A stretch of DNA of 64,000 nt from Litsea cubeba (GCA_012931725.1 CM022951.1:75393905-75457904), one strand, 5' to 3'; positions 14,159-26,338 are shown, numbered from the stretch's first letter. The notes: a model not told the origin generated them from the sequence alone. A program made the numbers and translations.

Positions 14159-14880
14159 CTAAAAATAGCATTTTTACGGCAAGGATCCAACACAGAGAGG
14201 CCCAGCAATTGGACAGATTGAACCAACCTATCCCAATCAGGAACTTTTGTATGCTGTTCACCGCAGGTTTTAATTCCCGAATATACAAACAAAACCCTAG
14301 ATCCAAATATCTACACTTCCCCCTTCAACAGAATACACAATACACTCAAAGACAGAACCTAATCCAAGATCCAAAAAAGCTAAAACCTAAATCAATGAGC
14401 AAAAATCATAACAAAGAACAATCAGATCATATTTGAAATATTAATAGCATGTGAACAAATCTAAAGGCAGAAGCAAAAAAAAAAAAAAACATCTAATTCA
14501 CATCCAAAATCCACAACATAGAAGATAAAGGAAGCTGTTCTTACAGCGATCTCGATCTGTTTCGTAACAGATGTAAGAGAAAATCACGATCGAAGAGAGA
14601 GAGAGCTTACAGAAAGGAAGGAATCTGATATTCGATTGCAAAGGGGAGAAGAAGAAGGTGTTCTTCTCTCGCACTTTGCACGGAGAGAGAATTTCCGCCT
14701 TTGTCAACTTGCCTCTAAGAAACCCGGGAGCAGAGGCACACCAACAACTCGATAGATCTGGACCGTTGAGTGTGGAGAGACTGGACGGTTGTTATATCAC
14801 ATTGAGCGTTCCAATAAAAAATAAAAGAAAAACCCTCGAGGAGAGCAGAAGATTGACGTAAGTCACGTAACGCAATATAC
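12717..14880 (-). promoter_or_regulatory. 5' region of the DnaJ gene, probably with a 5'-UTR intron
   Basis: No coding exon is needed upstream of the ATG at 12716. The GC-richer, CT-rich stretch at about 14540-14720 looks like a transcribed leader on the minus strand. It contains donor-like CTGTAAGC near 14610, so a 5'-UTR intron reaching to about 12740 is likely; this is inference. In between lie CT/AT microsatellites (13315-13360, 13690-13717) and a long A run (about 14119-14155). Confidence 0.4.
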
Positions 14881-15061
14881 TCGGGCGCTTGCTTATTTGG
14901 TTATGGGCCCGATTTGTTATAAAAAGAGGAATTTACCAGGTAGTGCCCTATATGTGTTATGAGGATTTTATTTTTTGTTGGATACGAGAGGGGTCCTTAT
15001 GTGGTTTAAAATTTTTTTTTTTTTTGTCGTTTTGCGTCAGTTAGTCAGATTTTCTTGCAAA

Positions 15062-15662
15062 ATGGAGAAAGAGAATTGTATGAATCAACAAAGAACTCCA
15101 TCGTGGTTGCTGTCGATGGAGACGTCGCCTGCCTCATCCACCTCCTGAACTCCCACGGCCACCCGTGGTGAAGGAGAAGGCTGCCGTGGCGGTCGAGGCT
15201 ATCACCTCCGACCCGAAGAATGCCTGGGCCGTATCCGCCTACGGCGGCATCCGGGCCCTCATCAGAAGGTCGTTGGAGGAGGAGGGCGCCATCCCCGTTC
15301 TCGTCAATCTCATCGACTCCTCTGGCCAAGGCGGCGGCCGTAGCTCCAGTGAAAACACGGCACACTGCCTATGGTTGATGGCGTCCTCGGGCGAGGATTT
15401 CTGCCAGGCCATCGTTTAGGAAGGCGGGTTGCAGAGGCTCCTCCAGCTGCCCTAGGAAGCCCCAAACCCTGAGACGATCGAGCACGCCTTTCAGGTCATC
15501 TACGCCCTCTCTGCCTCCGCCTCGATGGCCAAGGCCCTTTCCTCATCCCCCTCCGTCACCGGATTCCTGCCCCAGCTGGCGGAGCTGATCAGGCAGGGGG
15601 GCAACACGGGGCTGCAGCATATCTCGGCTTCCCTGATCTGCAACCTCTCTCTGGCCGAGTGA
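15062..15662 (+). pseudogene. Armadillo-repeat protein pseudogene
   Basis: GC-rich DNA unlike its surroundings encodes recognisable ARM-repeat pieces in more than one frame. One stretch (IVVAVDGDVACLIHLL) runs into a stop near 15168. The next frame continues with EKAAVAVEAITS and GAIPVLVNLI, then SSENTAHCLWLMASSG. Further on come NPETIEHAFQVIYALSAS and LQHISASLICNLSLAE. Stops interrupt it near 15418 and 15452 and again after LSLAE. There is no intron. The parts match plant ARM-repeat proteins, but at least one frameshift and several stops make this a decayed, possibly retrocopied fragment. The exact family member is unknown. Confidence 0.7.
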
Positions 15663-17340
15663 TATAGAGAAAGTCCGTCCAACTGATGGCTACTCACCGA
15701 CAAAGAAGCAAGCAAGCTCCTCTTCCACTAAGTCTCCTCCACTGACGGTTCCTTTCCATTTTCTCTTCCTTAACCCTTTTTTTTTTATATTAAGTTAGCT
15801 TATGGGTCTGCAAGATTTTATCTAACACCACATTGACAATTGGTTTTGTTGAATGATGATGAAATAGAAAACGACAAGATGTTTTTATTTTCAAAGAACT
15901 TTGAATTTGTTGGGGGCATGAATATCAAGTAGTTCCCATCAATTAAGTATCCAGAGAAACTTCTATGGCTTGATATGTTTGGGAATCTGTTGGCTTGTTG
16001 GTTCTTGTGTCTTACTTGATTAGATGATAATTTTTTGCTTTTAGGGAGAATTTGGAGACTGGGTTGTAATTGAGTTGGCATTTGATGGGTTCTTTTTACC
16101 TTTTCCTATATTGTTTTGCATTGCTAGAAAGATGAAGAAAATGGGGTTTTGGGTGTTCAAGTTTTGGTGCATTTCTAGATCTTTTATGGGGCATTTTGGT
16201 TGTGAAATCATCTCGTCAACGTGTTCGATAGAATTCCTATGAGAGATTGTTTTATGGATATGGTCCAGACCAGATTGGTCAACTCTATTGAAGGCTTGGT
16301 CTAACAAGTTGAAGATGTTTTTAGTCTGTACATGAGATATTCTGCCTATATTCATCCCATTTTCATTTGATTGAGTGCTTGGAATTCTTTGTTTCTATTG
16401 TAGTTGACAGTTAAAAATGGCTATGCTACCTTTATTTTTTGACATGTCATTAGAGAATGTAAATTGCAAAAGAAGTTAAAACAACCTTGTTTGGTCCAGT
16501 AATTTGTAGCTGAAGAATGCTGAAATAATGAAATTAAACTGTTGGTATCCCATTATTGTCACTGATAAGAGATTTGCTAGACTGTTGATGCAGTCCAACT
16601 GAGTTAGACTTGACCATTTCTCTATTTCTACACATCTCCCTTTAGAAATGGAGAATTTCTATATCAATGAATATTGTTCATGAGAACCTCAAGTAGATGT
16701 TAGTTTTTCCTCTCAGCAATTTTTTTATTTAATATTCACCTCTCTTTCTTCATTTTTAACCACTTGAAGAAATAGAATGGATGAATTCAATTCACAATAT
16801 GCAACAAGCCAACAATTGTTTGTTGGGAACATAAAAGATGGATTGGATGATGCTTCTGTTCCTAATTGCATCTCTGTCCCTCATTTGTGTGGTGTATATT
16901 GGATGATGCTTCTGTTCCTCATTGCATTGGATGCCCCTCATTTTGAAGGTTTCTTTTTCCTTTTATATGAGTGAGAATGTAATTGAAAAATGTTTTCTTG
17001 TGCATGCATATGTGCTCTATTGTTGGACAATGTCATCTTAGTCATTTGATCTACAAGAACTATAAGTGGTTGCGACCAATTAATTGATGTCATTGAAGGA
17101 AATGGTTCAAATAATTATGCACAACATGTAAATTACAACAATAAGTAGATACAATCACGCATACTGATGAGTTGATTTAATAATACTCAGATTTTCTGCA
17201 TTGTATTCCTGAAAGAGATCAAATCTCACAAAACCATCCCATTTTCCTACTCTTGTGTTTCGCTTTGTTTCTTTCGGGAACGCAAGAATGGGTTTATCTC
17301 GTGTTTACATTCATGAAAGATATATTGGAATACTCATTCT
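15663..17340. other. Non-coding stretch
   Basis: AT-rich DNA with no gene I can support. Short open frames at 15818-16355 (minus) and 16777-16974 (plus) have no recognisable motif. A short imperfect duplication (TGGATGATGCTTCTGTTCCT) occurs twice around 16845-16920. Confidence 0.5.
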
Positions 17341-17645
17341 GTTTTTAAATTTGCCAGATGGGATAGTTGAACTCGTGGTACAGTCACTTCGGTTGGAATG
17401 ACCTATATATGTGGTCATGGCTCGAGAGGACGGACATCCCTGATCAGGAAAATTCTAGTGACTGTGGAGTATTTGCAATGGCCTTCACTGCTCACTGTGT
17501 GCACCAACTGCCCTTTAAATTCAATCAGTCTCATATCCCATACTTTCGAAGAAAAATCATTGTAGAGATCTTTAAGAGGAGTTGGCAGTTGAATGCCAAC
17601 ATGCTGGTCTTGACTGAATTGATGTCTGACTCCCCAACACGATGA
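17341..17645 (+). pseudogene. Ulp1-type cysteine protease fragment, transposon-associated
   Basis: An open stretch ending at 17645 contains RTDIPDQENSSDCGVF, the Gln and Cys part of the Ulp1/SENP catalytic centre, followed by FRRKIIVEIFKRSWQ, a tail typical of plant Ulp1-like domains. The His and Asp part expected upstream is missing, so this is only the C-terminal third. In plants such fragments are common in Mutator-like and CACTA elements. I infer a transposon remnant rather than a host SUMO protease. Confidence 0.6.
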
Positions 17646-17967
17646 GCTTTCTGATTGATGGGCAGACATATCTCCCACCTCCACTTTGATTGAAATGTAC
17701 ATATTTTTGAGTAATGTCCTCGTCTTCTTTTTTGTCTTGGATGCAGGACACAATCTAGATAGTGGATAGGATGTAAACCTTTTGGATGTTGTATTGGGTA
17801 CATATTGTGTACATTTTTTCGGTTTAATGGAATTTTATTTTTGGAACAGAATGGATTTCTGTGTAGAGTTACTTCTGGTGTTATTTAACAGGTTAATTTA
17901 CAGGTTTTGTATCTTCAAACGGAGCACTGATCTTTGACATCATCCTTTTGTTTGCTTTTATTTTAAA

Positions 17968-18258
17968 GTGGTCGATATCGACAATAAAAGTGGTCGATAC
18001 TGACAATGACTGTATTTTGTGTGTTTCAGTTATGTTGTCGATATCGACAATTACAGTGGTCGATATTGACAATGACTGTATTTTGTGTGTTTTAGTTATG
18101 TTGTTGATATCGACAATAAAAGTGGTCGATACTGACAATGACTGTAATTTTTGTGTTTCTGTTATGTTGTCGATATCGACCATTCTGAAAAACCTAATTT
18201 TTATTTGGGTTCCCGTAGAATGGTCGATATCGACCATTAGAGTGGTCGATATCGACCA
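17968..18258. repeat. Minisatellite built on the palindrome TGGTCGATATCGACCA
   Basis: About three tandem 66-bp units (17990-18187) each hold GTCGATATCGAC-like cores. They are followed by two perfect 16-base palindromes at 18221-18236 and 18243-18258; the first extends to a perfect 20-base palindrome at 18219-18238. The symmetry makes both strands look open to translation, but I do not regard those frames as genes. Confidence 0.9.
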
Positions 18259-18300
18259 TTCGCTAAACGACAAAAATAAATATATAAATAAAACGCACAT

Positions 18301-19840
18301 GTAGAGCCTTATCCGTGTCCATGGTAAATACGACACCTCCGAAGTGGTATAGGATCCTACAGGGCTCTACCAGGTAAATTCCTCTTATAAAAATTACTGT
18401 GGACCCAAGAAAGATCCGTGAACCTCTTTCATCATCATCATCATCTTGTGGTGCCCTAATTATTATTATTTTTCCATGGTGCCTAGAGAGAAGTTGGGTA
18501 AAATCTCATTGGCCCCCATGTGGTAGCACTAGTGGACTTAATCTTCGATTTTTGAAGAGAATGAAATCAGGGATCGATACCAGGACCTCTAGCTCGGGAA
18601 GAGAGATCGAGGAACCGAGGTCCTGACCACTTGGCCAATTATGTTGTGCTGGCTACATTAATTTTATTTTTCAGGTTTTCATCCATGTCTTCTTTTGCTT
18701 ATCCCATTTTATTGGTGGGTTATCAGCTTGCATAAAAGACTTTTGTTCTTTATGGACGTGTTGTATTTTTAAATCTCTTTATAACTTTAAAAAGATTTAA
18801 GTCCATTAAAAAAATGTGCTCTTTAGGGCAACCCTTTGTCAAATTTCAGGTTAATAAAATTTAGGCTTAAATATTAGATTTATCAATTGTGAAAATATGT
18901 AAATAATATAATACGAAGGATTCCAGGGTTTTATAGTGATCGATCTTATAGAGGGTAAATTTCTAATAAAATAAAAATTCGTGGTGATACATAGAAGAAG
19001 ACATTTGTTTTCAGAGGGTTACATTTCTCACAAATGAGCTTCTTGAAATTAAATTAAAGGTTAAGATAATATGATGGGACTATATATATATATTTTTATC
19101 TAAATCTTATTTATTATGATGCCGAATTTTCACTTGGGGGATTTGCAAAAGAGGTTGTGTGGGGTTTAAAATTCCCATCAACCACAAAGCAGGCAGTCAA
19201 TGCAACTAGTAATTGGGTCTCCAAACCCTAACAATATATGGTGATATGTGATCAATTTGAAAGAGAAAATCGACTGAAAAATACATGGATGATGTTTGGT
19301 AATTAATTAATTAATTAAAGTTTGAGATATTGTTATTTGGCCATACCGTGAGATCTTGGTCCGTACGGCACCCTTAACCATGGGGGTAGTTTGTCAACCA
19401 CGTGGGGCTTCCAACTATGAGTCTCTGCTAGTCCCGTATCGAATATATCTAAGTTTTAACCCTAAGTTTGTAAGTCAAATCCCATATTAACTCAACATGA
19501 CGTGTTTTACCGTGTGGTTCCGAATCCATAAGAACTTGTATTAGGATAATCCTCGCGCTTGAGCCAAAGCATATAATATTATGCTGAGTTATATATATAA
19601 AGATCTTGTAAATTGATTATTTAAAAAAAGTTAATAAGTTTCCAGCTCTTCCTTCAATATGTCCTTGGCGGTCAATGCTCATTGCCTGTGGGTTTTCTCC
19701 AAATTACTTCATAATGATGCAACTACCTTTCTTCTCTAAATTCATTGAAATACAAAGTAGGATTTGTATTCCTTGGATGTGAGGGCAATTATAAAACATG
19801 CAGTAACCAGCATCCTTTCCCTCTCATTATGAAAGATAAA
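18301..19840. other. Non-coding stretch
   Basis: No gene seen. It includes short ATT/ATC runs near 18435-18470 and a TTAA repeat near 19300. The composition is that of degraded repeats. Confidence 0.45.
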
Positions 19841-21631
19841 GGGACGATTACCGTATAACAGTCTCTAAATCCGACATTTGCCCAAGAACTATTGAAAAAG
19901 TTATAATTACTGCACGATTGTTCGTATATAAAAGGACGTTATGAAAGTGGTGATTTAACCCTTTACCGTGCGATATCCTATGACCATAACCATAGAATAT
20001 CACAAGATTACCTCTTTCCGCCCAAACGCCAAGTTGAACATTTACTAAGGATCCTAGTACATGCACCTGCACCACAATTGATCTCTCTACCACAATCTGT
20101 TCATAGGGTTGCCTGGGGCTAGGGGTGTTCTTGGGTGGGGTTGGTTTGAGGCATATTCAGGGCCGGCCCGCCTTCAGAGTAGGCCCATATCTAGTCCATG
20201 CTTAAGACAGGCCTTAAGTGCTTGGCCCGAGACCTCCCACTTAGTTGGTTGGGTCAGGCCAAGCTTTATACCACTTTTTTCTAGCTTTCTAACTACTTAT
20301 TTAGGTAACTCAGTCACTAAGTGCATGCATAACTTATTTGGGTCAGGCCGGGGCAGGGCAGGGTTTCAGACTTTCTATCAGTTAATCAAAGCCCCGAACC
20401 TATATTAAATGGGCCAAAAATTTAGATCCAGGCTCGAATAATGAGCACCCCTACCCAGGGCTAAACATTGCTCTAATGAGATATCAAAGATGATAGGTTG
20501 AGAGTGATTTGTACGTCCAACAAATAAACAGTTCAGACCAATGATTTAGAGAAGTGCCTATTTGCATCATATAAGAAGTACAATTGAGATTATCAAAATA
20601 AGTGGGCCCCATGGACCAAGATATCAAAGATCAAAATAAGGGAAGCAGATACAAATTCATAGGTGGGTGACAGTCTTATGGACGTCACCACATACGAATA
20701 CTATTAGGAGATAAGATGTCACATTATGTCCAAAAAATTTCAACCTCCCAAATTCTAGTCACAGATTCCGGTAGTAAATAAACAGGGAGCTCTAAGTGAG
20801 AAATTTAGTGAGTGTTTGGATTTTGGAATGCTTCAATGGGGGGAGATGGGCTCCTCCGAACACGAAAATAGCCCATGTCAAGCACCTTATTCACTCTGCA
20901 TATAATGAGTCATATTGATCTACTTACACCAAGTTGCTTGTGGGTTTACAAATTAATAACAAAGGGAAAAGTCTCTGCTTTTCTCTCTCCATCCCTTTAT
21001 TGTGCATTTTGGATGCTTGGCCCTCTTTCAAAGGAAAGACACTTATTTTCTTGATCTCTTGAGCAGAGTATAATTAGATCTGTCAATTTAAAACCAAATC
21101 CAAGAGAGAGATCAAGAGTCTAGATAGAATTTATGGAACTTTATGTCAATTGTCACTAGACACCTAATGCAAATATGTGAGGGGTGTACAATGTATTCTA
21201 CCATGGTTGGGGCCCACCCAAACGTGATGATGCGTGGGCCCCAATTACAATTGAATATTAAATTTTGAGCAGTCTGGGTTAGAGAGTTGGGCTCACTGAT
21301 GGATTTATATTGTGTGACTTAGAATTCCTTGTGACCAAGACCAACATCAATGGTGGGAGTAGTCCCAGTCAGACAATCTTTTCTTATCCATGACAATCAT
21401 TTATAGGTTTTTTTCTATCTCATCCACTTTTGTTCCACCCATCTTGTCTTAATTCATTTTCACATACCGTCTCTTATCATGACCGTCGTACAACCATAGG
21501 ATATCGTATGGTAAAGTGTAAAATTGTCACTTTCATGATATTCTTTTGTGTACGAATAGTTATACAATAATTATAACATTTCCAATAATTCTTGAAAAAA
21601 TATCGGGTTTAGAGGCTGCCGGTAGTTGTCC
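19841..21631. mobile_element. Non-autonomous MULE-like DNA transposon
   Basis: The first ~160 bases (19841-20000) are an inverted, diverged copy of 21478-21631. Both begin with GGAC.A.TACCG and share blocks such as CTCTAAA.CCGA, TTATAATTA and ACGATATCCTATG-like words. The flanks AAAGATAAA (19832-19840) and AAAAATAAA (21632-21640) match at 8 of 9 bases, as expected for a 9-bp Mutator target duplication. Long inverted ends with no transposase inside suggest a non-autonomous MULE. AT-rich flanks make the duplication evidence moderate. Confidence 0.65.
20120..20453. mobile_element. Short hAT-like element nested in the MULE
   Basis: It starts TAGGGGTGTTC and ends GAGCACCCCTA, short inverted termini of hAT type. 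The adjoining octamers CCTGGGGC and CCCAGGGC agree at 6 of 8. The interior is rich in GGGTCAGGCC and GGCCCG words and has no coding capacity. Confidence 0.6.
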
Positions 21632-21639
21632 AAAAATAA

Positions 21640-23270
21640 ATAGAAGATAAGAAGTACTTTAAATTTTCTAAAAATTTGGAAAACAAAAAACATCATGTTG
21701 AGCACTAAAAGGACCCCTTTGAAAGGATACTAGAAAACTTGTCAACTTTTTTGAAATAAACAATTCATGAGTCTCTCCCTTTTTTTATATACGTACGGCC
21801 AAAACCTTAAGATTTTTTGTTTTGAGATTGCCCTTTTTTCTATAGAACGTTGAATCAATTGGCTCCCATTACAATTTTGAGTTTTTATTTGATAAATCAA
21901 TACATCCATTTAATGCTTAAACTTTGTCTAAAACCTTCAACATGGGCGATCCAAATTCATCTTATCATCATTGAAATACTAGCACTGTAGCCCGTGTTGT
22001 TGAGCACAGTCATTTTTCTGCATCCAAAGTAAAAAAATAAGATTAATAAAAATTAGGTGTAATACTATTGATAAGGGTTCGTTCAAATATTAAAAAAAGG
22101 AAAAAGATTTTGAAACTCCAGGTAGAAAAAAAAATTGTCCTGCGAGCATGCATCAAGACCGCCACCAAAGGTGGGAAGTGGGCACCCCTTGAATTTTATT
22201 GATTCCTGCCTAAAAAAACAACACCGATATTGCAATATTTAGAAACCGTCCCTCCAACCAATGCTAAATTCCAAAAAAAAAAAAAAATCTTGTAATTTTG
22301 TCCCTGAGACATAGTGCCAAGCAATACATAACAAACATGTGGGCCAAAACATGAAATTGTGTTACATGCCTTTAAGTTTCTGCCCCGAATCTTAAACCAT
22401 AGGCTCAATAGCCCGAGCATGGGTGGATTAGTTTTAGTTAAAACTAGTGTGAGAGGCCTGTGCCCAACATGGGCCAAAAAAAGTAAAAAAAATATTAAAA
22501 TTTGTAGAGGAAGCAAGAATAAGGAAGGAGTAAGGGAAAGATAAAAGATTTGGACCGATTAGGTGAGCCCATAATGATACAGTGTTGGTCTAGTAGCTAG
22601 GAATTAAAAAAATTAACAACACTAAGCTATAGAAAATTTTCGGGGATGCTGGCCCAGCCCGAGCCCACAAGCTTGATCAGTTAAGATCAGAATAAATAAA
22701 AGTTAATATATACTGCAAACTAAAAGGATAAAAACATGTAGCTTATGTATTAGAAGTTAATGGGTGGGATGTGGTCCTATACTGACAATATTTCAATAAA
22801 CATAACATAGAATATAAAATAAAAATAATATATATATATATATGAATAATGTTATGCAAAAATGGTAAAATATCATATTAGTAAATGGGTCCCATGGCTA
22901 TTTTATGGTCATAAAACACTTTTTTTAAGCAGAGTGGTCATAAAAAAACTTGATTTTGATAAAAAGTCTTTTGGAGGAATTAGCATTAATTGACCCTATA
23001 AATGAGTGGTCTAACTGCAAGATTATAGAAATTTTAAATGTGCCAACTTTTATGGAGTGAGATTTGATTTGGATTCATAAAAAATGATGCCAATATTTTG
23101 ATTGGATTGGATATCTTTTAGAAGTGGGCCCAATAAGGACACGTAGAACATAGGTTGATTTAGGAGTATCTTTAGACACACAAAATGGTTAGGCCCACGA
23201 AGGATGAAGCAATGGGCCTAGCCTAGGGGGGTCCGCCTTTGAAGGCTTGAAGCCGACTTGTAGAGAGAAA
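21640..23270. other. Non-coding repeat-derived stretch
   Basis: No gene seen. It holds A-runs, an AT microsatellite near 22828-22842 and GGCCCAC-type words. The open frames on both strands at 22196-22544 show no known motif. Confidence 0.45.
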
Positions 23271-23284
23271 GAGTGGGGATACCT

Positions 23285-23700
23285 CTCACCGGACCGCAGA
23301 CTGGACTGGACCACAAAACCGGACCGGACCGGACCGGATTTGCGGTCTTAGTGGTCCAAATCCAGTCCGGTCCGGACCGGACCGGTTATTCCGGTCTGGT
23401 CCGGTCCATGCCTTTTGTGGTCCGGTCTGGACCGGGACCGGACCGCATTTCTTAAAATAATATTTTTTTTTTCATATTGATGAGCCCATGAGGCATGAGC
23501 CCAACGCCCATTTGTAATACCCATCATTCATTCATTTGACATTTGCCCACTTTTTAGATGTGAGGTGAAAATGAAAAAAAAAAACGCAAAAAAAAAAAAA
23601 AAATTGGAAACCGGTCCAGACCACTTTAAGTGGTCCAACCGAACCGGTTTGGACCGGGGACCGGTCCGGTCCTTCATTTTAGGTCGGACCGGAAATCTGA
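23285..23700. repeat. CCGGA/GGTCC-rich repeat clusters
   Basis: Two clusters (about 23285-23452 and 23610-23700) are built from repeated CCGGACCGGACC and its complement, largely self-complementary, separated by AT-rich spacer. Such blocks are seen in plant non-autonomous transposons. Translated frames here are artefacts of the repeat. Confidence 0.75.
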
Positions 23701-24330
23701 TCATCCCCTATATGAAACGATGCCTGCCTATGGAAGGAACCGAGGGAGGTAGGACTGACAGAGGCACCTGAGACAAAGGCAAAGTGGGCTCGCCGAAAGC
23801 CTGGCACGTGTAGAAGAAGAGCCTATAAAAGGAAGGCACTAGTCCCGAGAAGGGGCAAGAGAGAAATGAAGGAGAGTAGGATAGAAAGAAGGGAGTATTT
23901 CTCCTCGGAAAAACGAAGGACGGGGAATTCCCCAGATCCCTTCGAGCTGTTCTTCGGAGAAACACCCACTAGCGCTCAGTCTGAACCTTGAAGGTGGACC
24001 TGGATGAATCCCCTTGGGATCGTACCCACTCTTTCTCCTCAACGTTGAGACCAGCCGTCATCGTCCATGATCTCTTTGTATAAAGGAGTACTGGCAGTCG
24101 CCATGGTTCACAAACCAGAAGCTTAGTGTTAGCCAAAGGAGTACTGACAGTCACCAATGGTTGACATTTGACAAACCAAAAGCTTAGTTGTTAGCCTGGA
24201 GTCTGGTGTTATTCAATAAATTGCCATACACACACTTATTTCTCATTCTTTGGTTCTTTGGTTATTCAATAAATTTCCATACACACACTTATTTCTCAAT
24301 TTTCATTTCTCACTGGCATGTTTAGTCTTT
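23700..24330 (+). mobile_element. LTR-like remnant
   Basis: A GC-richer block has a TATA-type box (CCTATAAAAGGAAGG, about 23821) and downstream leader-like sequence, the layout of a plant LTR promoter. A segment with ATTCAATAAATTGCCATACA is repeated at about 24213-24245 and 24264-24297. I found no matching second LTR in the window, so this is probably a solo or truncated LTR. Confidence 0.35.
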
Positions 24331-25345
24331 ACTTCTTTCTGTTTAAATTATCATGAATTTGTCATTGATCCACTTAGTGCTAGGTTATGAAAATTTTAAG
24401 GGGGCCAAACTTTTATTGAGTGAAATTTAAATGGACCCATAAAATGTAGGGCCATCTATTTTTATTAGATTAGGTTTTTTTAATGGGCCCAATGAGGAGT
24501 GTTTAAAAAAAAAAAACTTATTTGTGACTCTTTTTAATTTTATGAAGTAAAGTATTAAGAATAAATATATTTGGAATGGATGAGTAACGAGAGATTTGAG
24601 TAAGTAGATTTCTTGATAAGTTACGTTCTTACTGCAGTCATAATAAAATCGCTTACCTTAAAATATTAAATGAAGAAATAATTTATGGATGCCACATGTT
24701 ACCACGAAAATCCAAAAGGGAGCACCACTTGCGGATCTATCACGAATAGGCTGCCGCTTTAATATATATATATATATATATATATAATAAGTTTCAATAA
24801 ACTGTCCGAAGTTCTAGCTGAGTCAGTTAGGTGTGAGAGTGCAAGCGTTTGATCTCTTGTTATGGTTAAAAAAAAAGCATGATTTTTGCTTCAAATGTGT
24901 CTCTCATTCGAGCAGGACCGAGCTTCGGGCTTACTACTCATGAATCCATATCGGCTCATATATTAAAACCTAAGCCTCAGGCTTGGTCCAAAGCGGACTG
25001 GTTTCAGATTGGACTTGTGCTGGTCGAGTCTAACACAAGTCCATGTGCTCACCTTATAAGACCGTCCTATCTATCTTATGTATATATATATATGGAAGAT
25101 GCTTTTGTGATAGTAACTTTTAAATTACTGTGAGAGTAAGGGATAGGGGCCCACTTTTTTATCGTATCCACCCAGAGGCATGTCAACATTAGGGCCCATT
25201 TCATTTGAGCAACAATGAAATGAATCTTGCGGCATCGATCTCATATATACACCTCACCATGGTCTTCTCAGTCGGTCGTCCCTAACTTTTGTATTAAGTG
25301 TCCATTCCTTTGAGACTCGGCCGGATGCTCAGATCACCAACGCTC
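24331..25345. other. Non-coding stretch
   Basis: No gene seen. An AT microsatellite lies at about 24762-24786. The remainder is AT-rich repeat-like DNA. Confidence 0.45.
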
Positions 25346-25752
25346 CACTAGCGGATATTGCATATATCTTGGCCCCAACCTAATTTCATGGAGCTCTCAA
25401 AAACAAGTTCTAGCACGAAGGCTGAATATCATGGGATGGCCAATGCTACAACAGAAGTAATATGGATTCAATCTCTCCTTCGAGAATTAGGATATCTTCC
25501 GACATCTCTTCTTATTCTTTGGTTTGACAATCTTGCGGCAACATATCTTACAGTGAATCTAGTTCTCCACGTCCGAACAAAACACATCCAAATTGGTCCG
25601 AACAAAACACATCCAAATTGGTTTTCACTTTGTGTGAGAAAAACTGGCTCAAAAGACTTGATGTTCGGTTTATCTCCTCTAAGGATTAAATTGCTGATAT
25701 TTTTACAAAGTGACTCAGCTCCCAACAGTATCAAATGCTTCGCGACAAGTTA
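25346..25752 (+). pseudogene. Ty1/Copia pol fragment (RNase H region)
   Basis: The reading STKAEYHGMANATTEVIWIQ, then LLRELG, LWFDNLAATYL and RTKHI, is the conserved RNase H end of Copia polyproteins. It continues towards the final LADIFTK-like region only in broken form. A 25-bp direct duplication at about 25573-25622 repeats the segment around ACAAAACACATCCAAATTGG and adds a non-family insert. No reverse transcriptase or integrase precedes it, so it is a decayed 3' piece. Confidence 0.85.
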
Positions 25753-25774
25753 ACTATTTAACTTGAGCATATCC

Positions 25775-26120
25775 AATAGAGGTTGGTATTGATGATTGTC
25801 AAATCCATGATTACATTCTATTCCAAGGTCATGAATATCTCTCTCAATTTTTAAAGTGCCGGCCATAGAGAATCTATGGAGATGTCATTCATTTTAATAT
25901 AATATTATAAATACAATAGAGATTGGTACATAATATCCAATAGAGATTGGTACAGCTGATAGTCAAATCCACAAATGAGGCAACAAGATTGCATTCTATT
26001 CCAAGGCTCATGAATATCTATTTCATTTGTTTAGTGCTCATGAATATCTCTCTCAATATGTAAATTGCCAGCCATAGAGAATCTAAGGAGATGTGATCAT
26101 TCATTGTAATATACATGGGC
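25775..26120. repeat. Two diverged copies of a ~150-bp segment
   Basis: 25775-25915 and 25938-26115 share blocks such as CAATAGAG.TTGGTA, TTGCATTCTATTCCAAGG, CATGAATATCTCTCTCAAT and GCCATAGAGAATCTA. They directly follow the Copia pol fragment and may be duplicated pieces of its 3' LTR. Confidence 0.6.
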
Positions 26121-26338
26121 GGACCAGGAAATTCAACTTGGGGGCTTCATGTAGAAGAAATATTGGAGAAATGGACAAATGTAAAAGAAAAATATATTAG
26201 TTTTTAGAATTTGCAGGCGGTTTTTAAAATTATAAACTTTTCACATATATGGCCCCCCAGGCAAGGCCGGTTCGAGACAATTTGAGGCCTAAAACGATAA
26301 TCATAAATGAAGCATTTTCTATGTTTTAAGACTATATA

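Noticed and set aside
14070..14436. Open frames with poly-Lys or poly-Phe
   Set aside because: They span a long A run next to the DnaJ leader and have no conserved content.
17893..18336. Long open frames on both strands
   Set aside because: Translation of the palindromic minisatellite. The repeated peptide on both strands mirrors the DNA symmetry.
23273..23771. Short open frames rich in GPDRTG
   Set aside because: Direct readings of the CCGGACC repeat.
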